Assembly: GCA_910584305.1 (NCBI GenBank)
Contig: CAJTZW010000009.1
Span: forward strand, 1 to 55,013
Source of the DNA: an uncultured Bacilli bacterium
Lineage (GTDB): Bacteria > Bacillota_I > Bacilli_A > RF39 > UBA660
Length of the DNA stretch: 55,013 bases
Direction of reading: 5' to 3'
Below the pieces are notes generated by a model, which was not told the DNA's origin, searched no databases, and was given only the letters and a program-made list of their open reading frames with translations. Below, piece by piece: positions 8,217 to 17,195 of this stretch. Position 1 is the stretch's first letter. Each line of letters begins with the position of its first letter. The translations under genes and the position numbers were made by a program.

Positions 8217-8987
8217 ATGAAACAAATTAAATTATTAATGATAGATGATAATGTCAATTTAGTTCAAATGGTTAAGGAATATTTTTCAAATCATGAAGAA
8301 ATTGAGGTAACTTTTGAGGCATATGATGGATTAGATGGAATTCAAATGATAGAGGATAAAAAGGATGAATATGATTTAATTATTTTGGATTTGATTATGC
8401 CCAAAAAGGATGGATTGTTCGTTTTAGAGGAAATGAAAAATCGTGGTATCGATAAAAAGGTTATTGTTGCAACGAGTTATAATGCTAGTGATGTGATTCG
8501 TCAAGTATCAGAATATGGTGTAAGTTACTTTATATTAAAACCATTTGAATTATCTGATTTGGAGAAACGTATTAAGGATGTTATAAGACCAAATGGAAAA
8601 TCAAGTAAACAAATTGATTTTAGTTATAATAATTTACAAATTTCAATTACTAAGATATTACATGAACTAGGGATACCCTCTCATATTAAAGGATATCAAT
8701 ATATTAGAGAAGGTATAGGAATTATTTATGAAAGGCCTGAAACTATTGGTGGTATTACAAAGGAACTCTATCCAGAGTTGGCTTCTAAATTTGATACAAC
8801 TGTTTCTCGTGTAGAAAGGGCAATTCGTCATGCAATAGAAGTTAGTTGGAATCGCGGTAGTTGGGACTTAATGGAAGAAATATTTGGACATAGTGTAGAT
8901 ATAGACAAAGCAAAACCAACAAATTCAGAATTCATTGTAACAATTGCGGATAAGCTTCGTTTAGAGGGAAGTAAGCTAGGTATATAA
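8217..8987 (+). CDS. spo0A: Sporulation master regulator Spo0A
   Basis: This two-domain response regulator controls entry into sporulation. In the receiver domain (1-120) the acidic pocket is Asp10/Asp11, the phosphorylation site is Asp58 in LIILDLIMPKKDG, Thr86 is the switch residue and Lys108 lies in ILKPF. After a linker, the Spo0A-specific DNA-binding domain (about 140-256) is intact, with HIKGYQYIREGI, TVSRVERAIRHAIE (recognition helix) and the sigma-A contact region before KPTNSEFI. The 256-aa length is normal. GGGAGA precedes the start. It appears monocistronic, with its own promoter and terminator. Its presence shows the lineage descends from spore formers, although this window holds no other sporulation gene. 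Confidence 0.95.
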   Translation: MKQIKLLMIDDNVNLVQMVKEYFSNHEEIEVTFEAYDGLDGIQMIEDKKDEYDLIILDLIMPKKDGLFVLEEMKNRGIDKKVIVATSYNASDVIRQVSEYGVSYFILKPFELSDLEKRIKDVIRPNGKSSKQIDFSYNNLQISITKILHELGIPSHIKGYQYIREGIGIIYERPETIGGITKELYPELASKFDTTVSRVERAIRHAIEVSWNRGSWDLMEEIFGHSVDIDKAKPTNSEFIVTIADKLRLEGSKLGI

Positions 8988-9020
8988 TCTTAAAGTATTG
9001 AGTATATAGAATGGAAACGT

Positions 9021-9045
9021 AAGGTACTAGAATAGTACTTTTTTC
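9021..9045 (+). terminator. Terminator of spo0A
   Basis: A 9-bp stem (AAGGTACTA against TAGTACTTT, one G-T pair) with a GAA loop is followed by a T-rich tail. Confidence 0.8.
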
Positions 9046-9077
9046 TTATATAATAGGGAATTCATACTCCTTATTCC

Positions 9078-9216
9078 AATTATATTACAATTAATATAAT
9101 TGAATAAAAAATATCCTAATGCCACAGGGGGGTCATTAGGATTTACCAAAAAACAGGAAAATACCTAATACGTCTAGGTATGTCCTATATTTATTATATA
9201 CGTATAGTATAATAAA
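9078..9216. other. Intergenic stretch with four consecutive stem-loops
   Basis: The gap between spo0A and the U32 gene (8988-9337) has no gene but is densely folded. A 10-bp palindrome lies at 9078-9101 (AATTATATTA, CAAT loop). A 9-bp stem at 9113-9142 (ATCCTAATG/CATTAGGAT) has a 12-nt loop containing GGGGGG. A 7-bp stem at 9161-9181 (ATACCTA/TAGGTAT) is extended by AGGA/TCCT. A 9-bp palindrome lies at 9190-9216 (TTTATTATA/TATAATAAA). It matches no riboswitch consensus I know. It could be a small RNA, a structured leader or protein-binding sites. Confidence 0.5.
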
Positions 9217-9337
9217 TACAAGTTATTTTATGAAAATTTTAAATTTATAAATTTGCATTATGATAGGGGTTAATATATTTATACTGTAGAGGATAGTAAA
9301 TCCATCTTTTTTTGTGTATAATGAATTTGGTGATGTT

Positions 9338-11518
9338 ATGAAAAAACCAGAGTTACTTGCTCCAGCTGGAGATATGGAAAGTTTACGTGCTGCTGTTTTA
9401 GCGGGATGTGATGCAGTATATCTTGGAGGATATATTTTTGGAGCCAGAAGTTATGCTGGTAATTTTTCAAATGAAGAAATTATAGAAGCAATTCGCTATT
9501 GTCATTTGCGAAAAGTTAAGGTTTATGTGACTGTGAATACCCTAATTCATGAAGATAAATTTGATATGTGTATTTCTTATATAGACTTTTTACATCAAAA
9601 TAATGTAGATGCGATTATTGTACAAGATCTAGGACTTATGGATTATGTGAGAAGGGTATATCCAAATTTAGAAATTCATGCTTCTACACAGATGCATATT
9701 CATAATGTGGAGGGGGTTTTATTTGCGCAGGCCCTGGGTCTTAAACGAGCTGTTGTTGCTAGGGAGATGGATATACAAACCATTCAAGAGATGAAAAAGA
9801 AGAGTTCTATTCAGCTTGAAGTCTTTGTACATGGGGCTCTTTGTGTTAGTTATTCAGGGCAATGTCTTATGAGTAGCATGATTGGTGGTAGAAGTGGTAA
9901 CTTGGGAAATTGTAGCCAATGTTGTCGTATGAAATATACATTTTTAAGCAATGGCGAGAAAAAGGGTAAGAATAAATATTTACTGAGTACAAAAGATTTA
10001 AATACCTTGGAATATGTTGGACAGTTAATAGAAATTGGCGTTGATAGTCTTAAGATTGAAGGAAGAATGAAACGCCCTGAATATGTATATATGGTTACTA
10101 AGTTATATAGAAAAGCAATTGATAATTATTATCTGTATCAAGATACAAGGATTACTGAGGAAGATGTGGAATCTCTTGCCTTATTGTTTAATCGTAAGTT
10201 TACAAAAGGCTTCTTATTTGGAGAGGATATAACACAATTTACACATAGTTATAGACCAAATCATATGGGTGTCACACTTGGAAAAGTATTAGCGTGTCAC
10301 AAGAGAATGGCTTCAATCCTTTTGCAGCATACTTTATCCATTGGAGATGGGATTCGTATTCTTGGGAGTAAAGAGGATGTTGGATGTACAGTTACAAAAA
10401 TTTTATGTGGGAATAAATCTGTGGAGGAAGGGCATGCTGGTGATACTGTTCAAATATATGTAGATTCTGACGTAGAGACTTCGAGTATTGTTTTAAAAAC
10501 TACGGATAGAAAACAGCTTGAAAAAATTCATACTCTTATGAAGGAGGATAAAGCATTTTCTATTCGTGGGGACGTATATATAGAGATCGGTAAACCTATT
10601 TTATTTATTGTTTATGATGAAGATTATATGGTGCAAGTGACTAGTAAAGAATTGGTAGAAGAGGCTACGACTTCTCCAACGGATAAAGACAGGATTATAA
10701 AGCAATTAAAGAAATTTGGTGGAACAGTGTATTCTCTAGATATGCTTTCTATTCATATGTCTAATGACAATGTATTTATTCCTATTGCTTCACTGAATGA
10801 ACTTAGAAGGGAAGCTACATATAAATTGGATATGCATCGTTTATATGAAATACCATATAAAAGGGAAGAATATAGGCTTTCTACCCCTTCGTTTAATACC
10901 GAAAGAAATATGACAATTTTACTTGATACAGAAGAACACTATAGAGAAATTCAGGGTAAAAAATTTGCGGCAGTTTATACAGAGAATATAGATTTATATA
11001 ATACAATGAATAGTGATATTATGGTACTTAAATTGCCCCGTGTTATTCACCATTTTTATGAATATTCGGTTCCATTATTGATTGGGGAAGTTGGTAGTTT
11101 ACGAGCATATTCTGAAAACACTTTATATACTGATTTTTCTTTGAATGTTGTAAATTCATATGCACTTGCTTTCCTACATTCTCTTGGTGTATATAAGGTA
11201 ACTCTTTCATATGAGCTTACCAAAGAAGAAGTTGGTACTATCATTTCTTCTTATGAAAAAAGATACCATGCTCATCCGAATGTGGAAGTTATTGTATCTT
11301 CTAGGCCGGAGGTTATGATTAGTAAGTTTGATTTAGCAAAATGCTTTGGTTGTACAGAGAGTGAGAATTATTTAAAGGATTCATTTGGAAATTTATTTCC
11401 TATTATTTCTAATGATGAATTTATGCGTATTTTTCATTATAAGAGATTAGAGGAAACAGATTATGAAAGTTATTTTTCTTTGGGTGTAAATTCACTTCGA
11501 ATCCATCGTTCCCCATAA
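9338..11518 (+). CDS. U32 family peptidase / tRNA hydroxylation-type protein (YrrO/TrhP-like)
   Basis: Members of this family are annotated as U32 collagenase-like peptidases. Bacterial homologues such as TrhP act with iron-sulphur chemistry in hydroxylation of tRNA wobble uridine, and RlhA in rRNA hydroxylation. Visible are the N-terminal ELLAPAGDMESLRAAV barrel strand, the signature EVFVHGALCVSYSGQC (about 161-176) and a cysteine cluster GNCSQCCRMKY just after it, suited to an Fe-S site. The long C-terminal half fits the DUF3656-type extension. I start at ATG 9338, after GGTGAT, giving 726 aa; an earlier codon at 9314 lacks a ribosome site. A TATAAT at 9317-9322 would give a very short leader. 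Substrate is not determined. Confidence 0.82.
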   Translation: MKKPELLAPAGDMESLRAAVLAGCDAVYLGGYIFGARSYAGNFSNEEIIEAIRYCHLRKVKVYVTVNTLIHEDKFDMCISYIDFLHQNNVDAIIVQDLGLMDYVRRVYPNLEIHASTQMHIHNVEGVLFAQALGLKRAVVAREMDIQTIQEMKKKSSIQLEVFVHGALCVSYSGQCLMSSMIGGRSGNLGNCSQCCRMKYTFLSNGEKKGKNKYLLSTKDLNTLEYVGQLIEIGVDSLKIEGRMKRPEYVYMVTKLYRKAIDNYYLYQDTRITEEDVESLALLFNRKFTKGFLFGEDITQFTHSYRPNHMGVTLGKVLACHKRMASILLQHTLSIGDGIRILGSKEDVGCTVTKILCGNKSVEEGHAGDTVQIYVDSDVETSSIVLKTTDRKQLEKIHTLMKEDKAFSIRGDVYIEIGKPILFIVYDEDYMVQVTSKELVEEATTSPTDKDRIIKQLKKFGGTVYSLDMLSIHMSNDNVFIPIASLNELRREATYKLDMHRLYEIPYKREEYRLSTPSFNTERNMTILLDTEEHYREIQGKKFAAVYTENIDLYNTMNSDIMVLKLPRVIHHFYEYSVPLLIGEVGSLRAYSENTLYTDFSLNVVNSYALAFLHSLGVYKVTLSYELTKEEVGTIISSYEKRYHAHPNVEVIVSSRPEVMISKFDLAKCFGCTESENYLKDSFGNLFPIISNDEFMRIFHYKRLEETDYESYFSLGVNSLRIHRSP

Positions 11519-11551
11519 TTTAAAGTGGCATACGATATAATGGGTGATATA

Positions 11552-11848
11552 ATGTATGATATGATAGATGCTCTTTATGCTGCTTTTATGCTGAATGTAA
11601 AATTTGATAAATTTACAAAAGAGGAATTTTTAGATGGTATTAATATTGAGCTTGAGCATGGATTTGTAAATCCTAGTACCAATGTAACGAATAATGATTT
11701 ACTTACTACAGCTAAAATTGCATTAGCTCATTTAAATGAATTTCCAAATTATTATAATAAAGAATATGGACTAAGAGCATTTGAGCAAATTTTAAAGGAA
11801 AGATTGGATTTAGAACAGAAGAAGTATAATGGTTTTAAATCTTTATAA
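11552..11848 (+). CDS. Small conserved protein, resembles DUF5661 family
   Basis: The 98-aa helical protein carries the pattern EEFLDGINIELEHG...NVTNNDLLTTAKIALAHLNEFPNYYNKEYG, which resembles the DUF5661 family as I remember it (E-x-EHG, VT-x-D, IAL-x-HL-x-E-x-P-x-YY). No biochemical role is known to me. Start: GGTGAT at 11543 lies three bases before ATG 11552, the spacing used repeatedly here; an upstream in-frame ATG at 11540 overlaps the ribosome site. It follows the U32 gene by about 30 bp and ends at a terminator, so the two may form a unit. Confidence 0.6.
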   Translation: MYDMIDALYAAFMLNVKFDKFTKEEFLDGINIELEHGFVNPSTNVTNNDLLTTAKIALAHLNEFPNYYNKEYGLRAFEQILKERLDLEQKKYNGFKSL

Positions 11849-11873
11849 AATTAGGGTTACCTCTAATTTTTTT
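11847..11873 (+). terminator. Terminator after the DUF5661-like gene
   Basis: AAAATTAG pairs with CTAATTTT, with an inner GG/CC pair around a short loop, and is followed by a run of T. Confidence 0.8.
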
Positions 11874-11917
11874 GTATAAACAATCTCTTTTTAAGGAAAC
11901 TAATAATGGGTGATATT

Positions 11918-12847
11918 ATGTTACTAGTTTATATACAAAATTATAGTTTCTTAACCAAGGTAATCCAGTATTTAAAGCAAGCGGATATACAGTATACAAC
12001 GGATTTCGATATGAATTTTTCTTCTATATTGCTTGCAGAGATGAATTCTAAGTCGTTAAAAATAATGGATGAGTATCCAGATAAAAGAATTATTTTTATG
12101 ACACACCTAGAAGAGGGTAAAATCGTTCATTGTTTTCAATCAAATCAAAAGCGTAGTAGATTGTATAGAAATCGATATCATTCTTTTTTTAGTAAATGCT
12201 ACAAATTGATTGTAAGTCTTCCCTATTTTAAAACTCTTTTTAAAAAAGATTGTGACCAAATTGATGTAATCCCCTATGAGATTCCTATTATCAATATTAG
12301 CCGTAATACCAGAGATATTTACCAGAAATATCATTTGAATAAAAGAAAAAAGAGAATTATTGTAATTGATTTGTATTATGATTATGTTGAATTTATGTAT
12401 GATGTAGCAGTTCGATATCCAAAGTTTGAGTTTATATACATGGGATATCAACCAAAATATTTACTTACGAGGAAACAAAGTATGGTGTTACAAAAACTCC
12501 CACCGAGTATAGTATATATCCCTTATTTTAATGAGAATATTTTTAGTGATATTTGTAAAATTGGATGTATTGTAATTGATTTCACTTCTTATCTTTTAAA
12601 CCGTTCATATTTATATATTTCTTTATCATTTAAGAGCCAGTTATTATTACTGGATACTCCTCTCTATCAAGATTTTTTAATTCCAAGTAAGCACTGTTAT
12701 TTTTTTAAAACAAAGGATGAGCTTTTGTTACGATTGGGTAAGATTATTGATGATAGAGCAATGAATTTGACAGATGTAGGGTATGATTTAATTCGAAATT
12801 ATACATTTTACGAAATTGTACAAAAATATAGAGATTCATTGCAATAA
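11918..12847 (+). CDS. Hypothetical protein, possible GT-B glycosyltransferase-like fold
   Basis: The 309-aa protein is not clearly assignable. The C-terminal half has alternating strands such as KRIIVIDLYYDYVEFM, FEFIYMGYQPKYLL and IVYIPYFNENIFSDICKIGCIVIDF, and a tail ending LIRNYTFYEIVQKYRDSL, like the closing helix of GT4 enzymes. It lacks the E-x7-E donor site seen in the true GT4 gene of this window, so it may be inactive or a distant relative. GGTGAT lies three bases before ATG 11918. It has a terminator on its left and rnr 51 bp downstream. Confidence 0.5.
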   Translation: MLLVYIQNYSFLTKVIQYLKQADIQYTTDFDMNFSSILLAEMNSKSLKIMDEYPDKRIIFMTHLEEGKIVHCFQSNQKRSRLYRNRYHSFFSKCYKLIVSLPYFKTLFKKDCDQIDVIPYEIPIINISRNTRDIYQKYHLNKRKKRIIVIDLYYDYVEFMYDVAVRYPKFEFIYMGYQPKYLLTRKQSMVLQKLPPSIVYIPYFNENIFSDICKIGCIVIDFTSYLLNRSYLYISLSFKSQLLLLDTPLYQDFLIPSKHCYFFKTKDELLLRLGKIIDDRAMNLTDVGYDLIRNYTFYEIVQKYRDSLQ

Positions 12848-12898
12848 GTCTATATTTTTAAAGAAAATTTTATTATAATAAATATAAGAGGTGTAAGG

Positions 12899-15016
12899 AT
12901 GAGAGAGCAAATTTTAGAAATTGTAAATCATGCAGAGAAGGCTTTATCTGTCGACGAAATTTTTGATTGTATGAAGTTAAGTACAGTGGAAGAATTTAAG
13001 GAACTCATAAAAGAACTCAATGCGATGGAGGACGAGCTTCTTATTTATAGGACTAATAAAAATAAGTATATGAAGTTTGGTAACAGCAATTTAAAAATAG
13101 GTAAGATGTTAGCAACCAAAAAAGGATATGGTTTTGTTGATATTGAGGGGGATGAGGATGTATTTATTCCAGAACCATTTATGAATCATGCGATTCATGG
13201 GGATAAAGTTGTTGTAGAGATTACCTCTAAAAAAGGAACCGATTTAGAAGGTAGAATTGTTCGTATTGTTGAGAGAAATCTTTCTTTTATGGTTGGTGAG
13301 GTTATAATTCAAAAGGGAAAGCCAATGGTTCTGCTTGATGACCCTAAAGTTAAATTGACAATTTATTTAGATTCAAATAATATGCATGGAGCAGTAGAAG
13401 GTAGTAAAGTTTATATCAAACTCACAAACAAACTTAAAAATAATTCTTATAATGCGGATGTGTTAGAGGTACTTGGTCATAAGAATGATCCTGGAGTGGA
13501 TATTTTATCAATTGTTCGAAAATATGGTATCAATGATATATTTAGTGATGAAGTAAAAGAAGAACTCACTCATATACCAGACAGGGTGTTAAAAGAGGAG
13601 TATGAAGGTAGAAGAGATTTACGTAATGATATGATTTTTACTATTGATAGTGAGAAAACAAAGGATATTGATGACGCTATCTCTCTTGTAAAATTAGAAA
13701 ATGGGAATTACGAACTAGGTGTTCATATTGCCGATGTAAGTCATTATGTGAAAGAGGGTAGTGCTCTATATAATGAGGCAATGGATAGGGGTACAAGTGT
13801 ATACCTTGCTGATAGGGTTATTCCAATGCTTCCCCACCAATTATCCAATGGTATTTGTTCATTAAATCCAAATGTAGATCGTCTTGCCATATCGTGTGTA
13901 ATGGAAATTGATAAGAGTGGTAAGATTTTATCTTCTGATATTTTTGAAAGTGTTATTTGTTCTAAAAAGAAAATGACATATACAGACGTAAATAAAATTA
14001 TAGAAGAGGGAATTGTACCCACTGGATATGAAGAATTTGAAAATATCTTACTAGAAATGAAAGAACTTGCATCTATTTTAAGAAAGTATAAGGAAATGCG
14101 CGGGTATATTGATTTTCAAATAGACGAGTCTGAAATTATTGTAGATGAAACTGGGAAGGCAATCGATGTTGTTTTGCGCAATCGTGGACTTGGGGAAAAA
14201 ATGATAGAAGACTTTATGATTGCCGCTAATGAAGCTGTAGCAACTACAATTTATTTTATGGATTTACCATTTATTTATCGTGTTCATGGTGAACCTAGTG
14301 AAGAGAAAATTGAAAAATTCTTATCATTTGTATCTAGCTTAGGGTATACGATTACTGGCAAAATAAGAGATATTACACCTAGAACTATGCAAAATATATT
14401 AGCGCAATTAAATGAGAAAAAAGAGTTTCATATTTTATCTTCTTTAATGCTTAGAAGTATGCAAAAGGCTGTATATGATATGCATAATATTGGGCATTTT
14501 GGACTTGCTAGTGAGTATTATACACATTTTACTTCACCAATTCGAAGATTTCCAGATACAACTGTTCATAGATTACTACGCAAATACTTGTTCCATCATG
14601 ATTTAAATAAAGGATCTATTGAGGCAGAAGAAAGAAAGCTTCCTTATATTGCAGAACATTCTTCTAAAAAAGAAAGGGATTCTATTGAATGTGAACGAGA
14701 AGTTGATGATATGAAAAAAGCTGAATATATGATGGATCATATCGGAGAGAAGTATACGGGAATGGTTAATACGATTATGAGTTTTGGGATGTTTGTAGAA
14801 CTTCCAAACTTAGTAGAAGGTCTTATTCGTCTAGAAGATTTAAAAGATGACTATTATACTTTCGATGAATCTATGATGGCTCTTATTGGTAGAAAAAACA
14901 AGCGTGGGTATCGTTTGGGAGATGAGGTAAATATTATTGTGAAAGATGCAAATAAAGAGCTTAGAACTGTTGATTTTATATTGAATGTAGAAGGGAAGAC
15001 AAAAGAAAGGGCGTAG
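12899..15016 (+). CDS. rnr: Ribonuclease R
   Basis: This is a processive 3'-5' exoribonuclease of the RNB family, acting in RNA turnover and, with tmRNA-SmpB, in decay of non-stop mRNAs. The order is an N-terminal winged-helix region, cold-shock-like OB domains (KGYGFVDIEGDEDVFIP), the RNB catalytic domain with the metal-binding acidic set KDIDDAI (Asp256, 258, 259), TSPIRRFPDTTVHRLL, and a C-terminal S1 domain (YTGMVNTIMSFGMFVELPNLVEGLI). At 705 aa it lacks the long basic tail of some homologues. AGAGGTG precedes the start; TATAAT at 12874 is a possible -10. It heads a run with the J-protein and smpB, and ssrA is close by, a logical grouping for trans-translation. Confidence 0.93.
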   Translation: MREQILEIVNHAEKALSVDEIFDCMKLSTVEEFKELIKELNAMEDELLIYRTNKNKYMKFGNSNLKIGKMLATKKGYGFVDIEGDEDVFIPEPFMNHAIHGDKVVVEITSKKGTDLEGRIVRIVERNLSFMVGEVIIQKGKPMVLLDDPKVKLTIYLDSNNMHGAVEGSKVYIKLTNKLKNNSYNADVLEVLGHKNDPGVDILSIVRKYGINDIFSDEVKEELTHIPDRVLKEEYEGRRDLRNDMIFTIDSEKTKDIDDAISLVKLENGNYELGVHIADVSHYVKEGSALYNEAMDRGTSVYLADRVIPMLPHQLSNGICSLNPNVDRLAISCVMEIDKSGKILSSDIFESVICSKKKMTYTDVNKIIEEGIVPTGYEEFENILLEMKELASILRKYKEMRGYIDFQIDESEIIVDETGKAIDVVLRNRGLGEKMIEDFMIAANEAVATTIYFMDLPFIYRVHGEPSEEKIEKFLSFVSSLGYTITGKIRDITPRTMQNILAQLNEKKEFHILSSLMLRSMQKAVYDMHNIGHFGLASEYYTHFTSPIRRFPDTTVHRLLRKYLFHHDLNKGSIEAEERKLPYIAEHSSKKERDSIECEREVDDMKKAEYMMDHIGEKYTGMVNTIMSFGMFVELPNLVEGLIRLEDLKDDYYTFDESMMALIGRKNKRGYRLGDEVNIIVKDANKELRTVDFILNVEGKTKERA

Positions 15017-15021
15017 TAGAG

Positions 15022-15846
15022 ATGGATTTTTATAACGTAATAGGAGTTTCAAGTGGGGCTAGTGCAGAGGAGATAACCAAAGCTTACAAGGCTACTGTAA
15101 AAAAATGTCATCCAGATAACTTTATAAATGCTTCAAGGGAAGAACAAGAGAAAAATACGCAAAGGTTGCAATGGCTTAATCAGGAGTGGCAGAGGTATAA
15201 GAGTGGAAAAAAGGATTCTACTGTTAGCCCTAATTATAATAGTCAAGCGTCTACTTCGTATAATTCATATGATTTCACCTCATTTAAGCAACAGTTTAAT
15301 CAGGCATATACTGATTTTATGAACGCATTTACTGCTAGAACTGATAATGGAAGAGATGAATTTTTAAAAGTTCAACGTAAAAAAGATTCTATAAAAGCTA
15401 CCCTTAACGAAAGAGAACGCATAGTTCGCTTGGATAGTTATTCAGAGGTAGAAAATATGAAACAGCAAGCTGGTTTACTCAATAATGATATAGAAGCATT
15501 TCGTAGGGTAATTCAGGATAATGCAACTGCTATAATCCAAAAAAGAAATGAATTAGCCAATTTACATAACAGGAAAATATATCAGTTGATGCCAAAACGA
15601 TTTAAAAGTGAAGATAATATTTTAGTATCTCAACTTGAGAAATTGGAAAAAAAGGCTCAAATATTACAAAATGAATTAAATAAAAAAATAGCGCAATATA
15701 CTGAATTGCAAATGAAGATTAGGAATTATCCAGAAGAATGTGTTAATAAAGATCCTGAGGTTATTCGACTTAGAAAAGAACTTAGCGATATTGAACAAAC
15801 GATTAAAGAATTTGTTTCTACACATCCTAAAGCGCATGCAAAATAA
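15022..15846 (+). CDS. J-domain protein with C-terminal coiled coil
   Basis: The N-terminus is a DnaJ-type J-domain with the His30-Pro31-Asp32 motif (KKCHPDNF) that stimulates DnaK ATPase activity. A low-complexity Ser/Tyr/Asn linker follows, then a long predicted coiled coil (about 115-260) rich in Lys, Glu and Leu. The Gly/Phe and zinc-finger regions of a full DnaJ are absent, so it is a class C co-chaperone whose tail probably defines the client. It begins five bases after the rnr stop with only a weak ribosome site, suggesting coupled translation. Confidence 0.75.
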   Translation: MDFYNVIGVSSGASAEEITKAYKATVKKCHPDNFINASREEQEKNTQRLQWLNQEWQRYKSGKKDSTVSPNYNSQASTSYNSYDFTSFKQQFNQAYTDFMNAFTARTDNGRDEFLKVQRKKDSIKATLNERERIVRLDSYSEVENMKQQAGLLNNDIEAFRRVIQDNATAIIQKRNELANLHNRKIYQLMPKRFKSEDNILVSQLEKLEKKAQILQNELNKKIAQYTELQMKIRNYPEECVNKDPEVIRLRKELSDIEQTIKEFVSTHPKAHAK

Positions 15847-15874
15847 TCATAGACATATAATTGGAGAGAACAGT

Positions 15875-16315
15875 ATGATAGAAATACAGAATAAAAAAGC
15901 AAAATTTGATTATGAGATAATAGATACTTATGAGGCTGGAATCGTTCTTACAGGTACAGAAATTAAATCCATTCGAGCAGGTAAGGCCCAGCTTAAAGAT
16001 AGTTATGCTACGATTAAAAAAAGGGAAGTTTTTCTTCTTAATATGCATATAAGTCAGTATAAACAAGGAAATATTTTTAATCATAATGAAACAAGAACTA
16101 GAAAACTATTACTTCATAAAAAAGAAATTTTAAAACTTCGTGATAAAGTAGAAATAGGTGGTTTTACACTTGTTCCTATTAAATTATATTTTAAGGGGAA
16201 TAAAGCAAAAATTTTACTCGGAGTGGCTAAAGGTAAAAAAGAGTATGATAAGAGGGAAACTATTAAGAAAAGAGATACTTTATTAGAAATGAAAAAGAGT
16301 TTAAAGAGATATTAG
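15875..16315 (+). CDS. smpB: SsrA-binding protein SmpB
   Basis: SmpB binds tmRNA and brings it to stalled ribosomes. The family core is complete: KAKFDYEIIDTYEAGIVLTGTEIKSIR, the conserved GKAQLKDSYA, and the C-terminal basic tail KGKKEYDKRETIKKRD, which enters the mRNA channel. ATG 15875 is preceded by GGAGAG and gives 146 aa, the usual length; the reading frame is open upstream but those residues do not fit the family. Its RNA partner ssrA is 0.9 kb downstream, separated by a convergent gene. Confidence 0.96.
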   Translation: MIEIQNKKAKFDYEIIDTYEAGIVLTGTEIKSIRAGKAQLKDSYATIKKREVFLLNMHISQYKQGNIFNHNETRTRKLLLHKKEILKLRDKVEIGGFTLVPIKLYFKGNKAKILLGVAKGKKEYDKRETIKKRDTLLEMKKSLKRY

Positions 16316-16316
16316 T

Positions 16317-16353
16317 CACTATAAAAAGAGAATTAGATTCTCTTTTTATAGTG
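16317..16353. terminator. Bidirectional terminator between smpB and a convergent gene
   Basis: A perfect 16-bp stem (CACTATAAAAAGAGAA with its complement) has a 5-nt loop, and the A and T runs within the arms serve both directions. The stop codon of the minus-strand gene lies in the loop. Confidence 0.85.
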
Positions 16354-17106
16354 CTTATGTCGTTCATTTAATAAGATTGCTTTTATAATCTCACTATTCT
16401 CAAATTTAGAATTTATCTGATAGTTTACTTGTTCTAAAACATATTTATAAATATCATGCTCAATCCTTATTATACATTGCTTTAATTTATAAGGATCCTG
16501 GGTTGGCGTATTTTGTAGCCTCTTTTCAAACAATTGATTCGTTAAATCACATATCAAATTATACTGTTTGGATGTATCTTCAATTATTTTTAATTTTTCT
16601 ACTTCTTTTATGTAAAATCCATAATCTTTATATTCAATTGTAATAGGAGCATAGGAGTCAATTATGTCAAGATTAAAAAGTAATAGTGTTCTAATATTCC
16701 AATTGTTAAATTCAGTATGTCTTAATTGGGAGCTCATCGAAAAGGGTGAGACGAAGGCTGCATCATATAAAGTTGCCAATTTTTCATAATTGATTGCTAC
16801 TGGCATATCATGCTTTTGTTTGATTTGTTGGACTGCATTATCGCTATCAAGACGACAAATATTACTCTTAGAGTTAACTTTTAATAGGCAACCTTCGTCA
16901 TGTGGCATACGATAAAATAGATTTTCGTTTTCTAAAAGGAAGTCCGTCCAATCACTTATACTACCAGCGATATTATTGAAAGGACATTTAATACCTAATC
17001 CACCAATTGGTTTTTTCGTCTCTTCTTCATGTATAATATTTACCCATAAATCTTTTGAAATATATTTAGCTCCTATATGTACATAATTAAAATCTTTTAA
17101 ATTCAT
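16333..17106 (-). CDS. Hypothetical protein
   Basis: I do not recognise this 257-aa soluble protein. It has an N-terminal region with YVHIGAKYISKDLWVNII and a GGLGIKCPFN stretch, then a largely helical C-terminus with many Lys, Asn and Glu. There is no signal peptide, membrane segment or recognisable catalytic motif. On the minus strand AGGTGAT stands three bases before ATG 17106, the start context shared with several other genes here; an ATG five codons upstream lacks a ribosome site. It sits between smpB and ssrA in the opposite direction, possibly an insertion into an older smpB-ssrA pair. Confidence 0.7.
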   Translation of the reverse strand: MNLKDFNYVHIGAKYISKDLWVNIIHEEETKKPIGGLGIKCPFNNIAGSISDWTDFLLENENLFYRMPHDEGCLLKVNSKSNICRLDSDNAVQQIKQKHDMPVAINYEKLATLYDAAFVSPFSMSSQLRHTEFNNWNIRTLLLFNLDIIDSYAPITIEYKDYGFYIKEVEKLKIIEDTSKQYNLICDLTNQLFEKRLQNTPTQDPYKLKQCIIRIEHDIYKYVLEQVNYQINSKFENSEIIKAILLNERHKHYKKRI

Positions 17107-17177
17107 AAAATCACCTAACAAGCCAATATTATATCATGGTATGAAGAAAAATAAAGCTTTATTTTAAAAATATTTTA

Positions 17178-17186
17178 TGCTATAAT
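17178..17186 (+). promoter_or_regulatory. Extended -10 promoter of ssrA
   Basis: TGCTATAAT is a full extended -10 element ten bases before the mature 5' end of tmRNA; the -35 region (TTTATT) is weak. Confidence 0.65.
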
Positions 17187-17195
17187 CACTTTAAT

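Noticed and set aside
9113..9186. Known riboswitch (preQ1, c-di-GMP, purine, guanidine, fluoride or ZTP type) upstream of the U32 gene
   Set aside because: None of the conserved core sequences of those classes that I know is present, only simple stem-loops.
11536..11541. TATAAT as a promoter for the DUF5661-like gene
   Set aside because: It overlaps the ribosome site region and would leave almost no leader; there is no -35. The gene is more likely co-transcribed with the upstream one.
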